Below, piece after piece: positions 60,761 through 64,000 of a stretch of 64,000 nt of DNA. The stretch lies in NCBI RefSeq assembly GCF_008831285.2, contig NC_045138.2, forward strand, positions 43,889,115-43,953,114, read 5' to 3'. Positions within the stretch are counted from its first letter, which is position 1; every line of letters starts with the position of its first letter. Below the pieces are notes generated by a model. It did not search any database. It saw only the letters and a list, made by a program, of their open reading frames with translations, and was not told the origin of the DNA. The translations under genes were made by a program, and so were the position numbers. The DNA comes from Nymphaea colorata (taxonomy: Eukaryota; Streptophyta; Magnoliopsida; Nymphaeales; Nymphaeaceae).

Positions 60761-63700
60761 AATAACTTCAATTGGCTAGTTTGGTATGTCACATATATAC
60801 ATAAAAATATTCATTAAATCAAAATCATTTGCTCACATGAACTAATCACCTTATGCACAGTGTGATAGGCAAGCTGAGATGAGGTGAATATGACCTAGGG
60901 ATGTTGATCGGTAGCAAGATTGGTTTTGTAAACTGAAATGTTGGTAAACTAGGATGAAGTGTATACTATGATCAGATCAAGATTAACTCTTATAAGTTAA
61001 AATACCAACATGATCTCCCAAATCATATAGACTTAGAAACCAGATTTGAGAACTCACACTATCTTGGTTAGACTAAGGGGCGTACCTCTGAGAACTTGAG
61101 CCAACTCTAGCGAAATGTTTGACTTTTGGGATCTGTGTGGCAAAAATTTTTCTTCGGTGATCACATAAAACTCATCATTATGAGTTAAGACTTGCCCAAA
61201 TCCGTGAGACATACCATGTCTTTTGCATTAATATTTAATTTGATCAAAATGAGAAATGGAGAATGATCATTGCAATTTCATTGTATGAGTTCCTAGAGAT
61301 ATAGGATTCTACATCATTGGATGTGTTTAATCTATTGTGTCACTCATGGACCGTTGCTTGTATTAAAAAATGGTGAATTAGTGTTGATGCTTTATTCTGC
61401 TACCTAAGGCTATGAGAGATTCAATTAGATCAAACATATATGAGAAACTAGCAGGTTCAGAATGTATGAATACATGTAAAAGTGCCATATCATGTATCAT
61501 CATATAGGGGCTCATATTTATCATGGGCGAATAGAATCACCCATGGTATCAAGCCTCGCCAAACAGCAAAATTTCATCAACATATTGCAGCATGTTGGCT
61601 GATGATGCTAGGAAGGAGAGAGGAGATAAAATGTTGGTGTAGATTGCTTACTGAATAAAAACTACAAGCCCTTGCGACATGATGATGATGAAGAACTGTG
61701 AACACCCAAAATTTGCATAAGTCCACATGACCATTTTACCCTTCACCATGAGCTTTTCTCAAAAACAAAATTTCAAGAAAAATGGTCATTACTGAGCTAA
61801 ACAAGTACATTTTACACCAACAGTGGGTACTTTGACCCAGATCACCTAGGTAGCTATTGCTGAAAATTATCATTTTGCCCTACATTTTGTATCTTGTCTT
61901 TGAAAGTAGGAATTCTGACCAAATTTTCAAAAATTTTGAGCAACTACGCTATTTCTCTGCTTTACATGATCTCATGAGTCATTAGATCCAGCTCATTAGG
62001 GTTTTTAGCTCAAAGCCGGCTCACTCTAACTAGGTCTACTCATTGAGACCATGAATCTGCCAATTTTGGAACGCTAAAACTATGTCAAACCGGACCAAGC
62101 TAAACATAAGCTCTCCTCAATGCACACATAGTATTTCCTCAGTTGCTTTCCGTATCCAGATTTGAGTTATAGAGCTTTATCCTAAAATTAGAGTGACACT
62201 CTCTTACTAGCTTTAGGAGGTCCGAGCTAAAATTCTCACAATCTAGATCATGTTAGCTCGTGTCAAGATAAGATCTTGTTCCTCAATGTCCAATCTTAGT
62301 ATTTTGGACTTTGATTTTAGTTTATTCATCTAGATTTGAGCACAATTTTCATTTTGGACTACCACTTTCAGTGTCGTTCAACCTTTCGAGCTCAATTCTG
62401 ATAAATTAGGGAATCAATTTTTCAATTTCTTTAATTGCTTGTTATCAGCAGTACTTCAAGACAGTAATTACAGCTAGATCAGACAAACATAGCATAAATC
62501 AAAAGTTTACATTTTGCCCTTGCCCTATCTTCAAAAGGGACATCTTACTACCCATAAAAATTGAATTTTTTGAGTTTTGGAAGGGCAACTAGGTCATTTT
62601 TTTTCCAAATTTCACAGGATACCTTATTTTTATCGTGCTAGTGTGGTCAGCTCACCCACATGACCCACTGATTTTAATATCCTTAACAAGAGTATTTTGG
62701 TCATTTACATTATACACATATTTTTCATAGAAGCTAACTTAGGAGCCTTGTGAACCTAAGTTAACATTTCATATATATTCACATAAACCCAATGGGCTTG
62801 AACTCAGGCTCCGCCCACATCAAATTTCATTGAACCATGGTTTCCAGAAATATCACCCAGGCTGAGCCTAATAAACATGTGCCCAACCTAGGTCTAAACC
62901 CATTTTCAAAACTGAACCTAGCTAGGTCTAGTGCAAGTAATTAGCCTAATGTAGACATGTCAAAATTGTCATTACCAAAATGACCATTTTAACCCCTTCT
63001 AATGAGCTGATTTTCTCAAATATTTTCAAATGCAAAGGCCAAAGGTCACATGGGCACAACTTTTATAATCCAATTACCACACAGCTGGACCCAAATCACC
63101 TAACCTATCAGTAGTAAAGAAAATTACCATTTTACCCCCTAAACACCCTTCATTTGCCCAAATGTTGTCCAAATTTCATGAAATTGCTTCAAAACTCCTA
63201 AAATTATGTGTTACCATTTCAGTTATGAAATGATCATATTTGCAAATCATTAGGAGCTTCCACAACTCCTTTTCCAGCTCACATTTGGTCAAATTTAGCT
63301 TAAAATGGCCAGTTTCTGTTATTTTTTTGGCAACTTCTTTGCAATTAGATTGTTCACTAACCCGACCAACTTTGTTTTCAAATATTTTTTAATGTTAGCA
63401 GACTATCTTCGTTGAAACCCCCAATTTCTAGGGCTAAATTTCTAGCTTAAATCATTCATTTCCCTCCATTTCAGCTGAAATGAGCTCACTAGTTTAGTGA
63501 CTCACATAATTCTCATAATGGACACCTTGTTAATGCCTGTGAAGCTCATGTTAAGGTTTTCTCAATGTTGGGAGAGTAATTTTGAAGCTATTTTCTGCTA
63601 ACTCTTCCTAATTTGAGCTCTAGAGAGTTGTTCTAATATTGAAGTAACTATCATTCCTTTAATTTGTGTGTCTCAGTTGGAATTCTCTCAATCTGAAGTT

Positions 63701-64000
63701 AGTGAGCTTATACTGAGCTTGTAACATATTCTTTAGTGTCATACCTGACTATCTTTAGCTCAGTTCGGATTAATTCATTTAGAATGTAGTTTATTTTTTA
63801 TTTCCCCTCATTCCTCTCATGTGCCTGGAGCTCTTAGTGGCAACTCAAACTTTTGAGCTGAAACTTTTACAATCTGAAATTCAAATTAGTGATTTCTTTG
63901 CTTCGACATGATTAGAAACATCTCAACAAAATATTATTAGCTTTGGTTCAGATAAAGCACCCTTAAATCATACATTTCATCATTGCTATCGAGTGCATTG
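60761..64000. other. 3.2 kb AT-rich region, no gene supported
   Basis: No open frame above background. From about 61700 to 63200 the words ATTTTGCCCT, ATTTTACCC and related CATTTT(G/A)(C/A)CC recur at least five times, and GAGCTC/TTAGCTCA words are frequent. No inverted or long terminal repeats were detected by eye. Confidence 0.4.

Noticed and set aside
1-64000. CRISPR arrays, tRNA or rRNA genes, prokaryotic operons, bacterial mobile elements
   Set aside because: The tandem repeats seen are microsatellites, minisatellites or transposon ends. TGGTATCAGAGC matches are retrotransposon primer sites, not tRNA genes.

Overview
The window is nuclear DNA of a flowering (or at least seed) plant. Genes are sparse, GT-AG introns dominate, and most of the sequence is LTR retrotransposons, LINE relics and small DNA transposons. 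I cannot name the species. No prokaryotic features, CRISPR arrays, rRNA or tRNA genes were seen.

One host gene is well supported: a plus-strand O-fucosyltransferase-family (GT106-like) gene from 3578 to 35375. I could join ten exons (2019 nt, 672 residues) with every splice phase matching and no internal stop. Its intron 2 is about 20.0 kb and its intron 9 about 7.8 kb, because transposable elements fill them. One intron appears to use a GC donor. The start codon follows an AUG-stop mini-ORF by one nucleotide.

Layout. 1-3257: upstream DNA with hAT-like and foldback MITE remains. 3258-3577: probable promoter or leader with three G-boxes and short upstream ORFs. 4099-24099 (intron 2): a MULE-like element (about 5336-6229), a complete young Copia element (6997-12160, identical LTRs, ATAGT target duplication), a complete minus-strand Gypsy chromovirus (13270-18254, about 3% LTR divergence, ATGTT duplication), a decayed Copia (about 18600-20940) and a Tourist-like MITE with a local tandem duplication (22288-22703). 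24100-27081: exons 3-9. 27082-34921 (intron 9): a MULE-like element (ends 27627 and 34132, CATTTCTTCT duplication) whose terminal repeat was hit by a second young Copia (27631-32820, TATGT duplication). 34922-35375: last exon.

35376-64000 has no host gene that I can support. It holds a minus-strand Copia relic (about 36770-38125), a long non-coding segment that looks like an LTR ending at 41409, a minus-strand Copia lacking its 3' end (41410-46813) that itself carries a 587-bp hAT-type MITE (42161-42747), decayed LINE pieces (about 46960-51100), a plus-strand Copia with a 5' deletion (53854-58448, GTGCT duplication), another Copia relic (about 58650-60760) and 3.2 kb of AT-rich unique-looking sequence.

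The transposons do not form a joint system with the host gene. The interest lies in how an apparently intact gene keeps its frame across 28 kb of transposon-loaded introns, and in the nesting order of the elements, which LTR divergence lets one rank: Copia-1 (0/165 differences) and Copia-2 (about 2/278) are youngest, Gypsy-1 (about 8/255) is older, and Copia-4 (about 10/213) is oldest of the datable ones.
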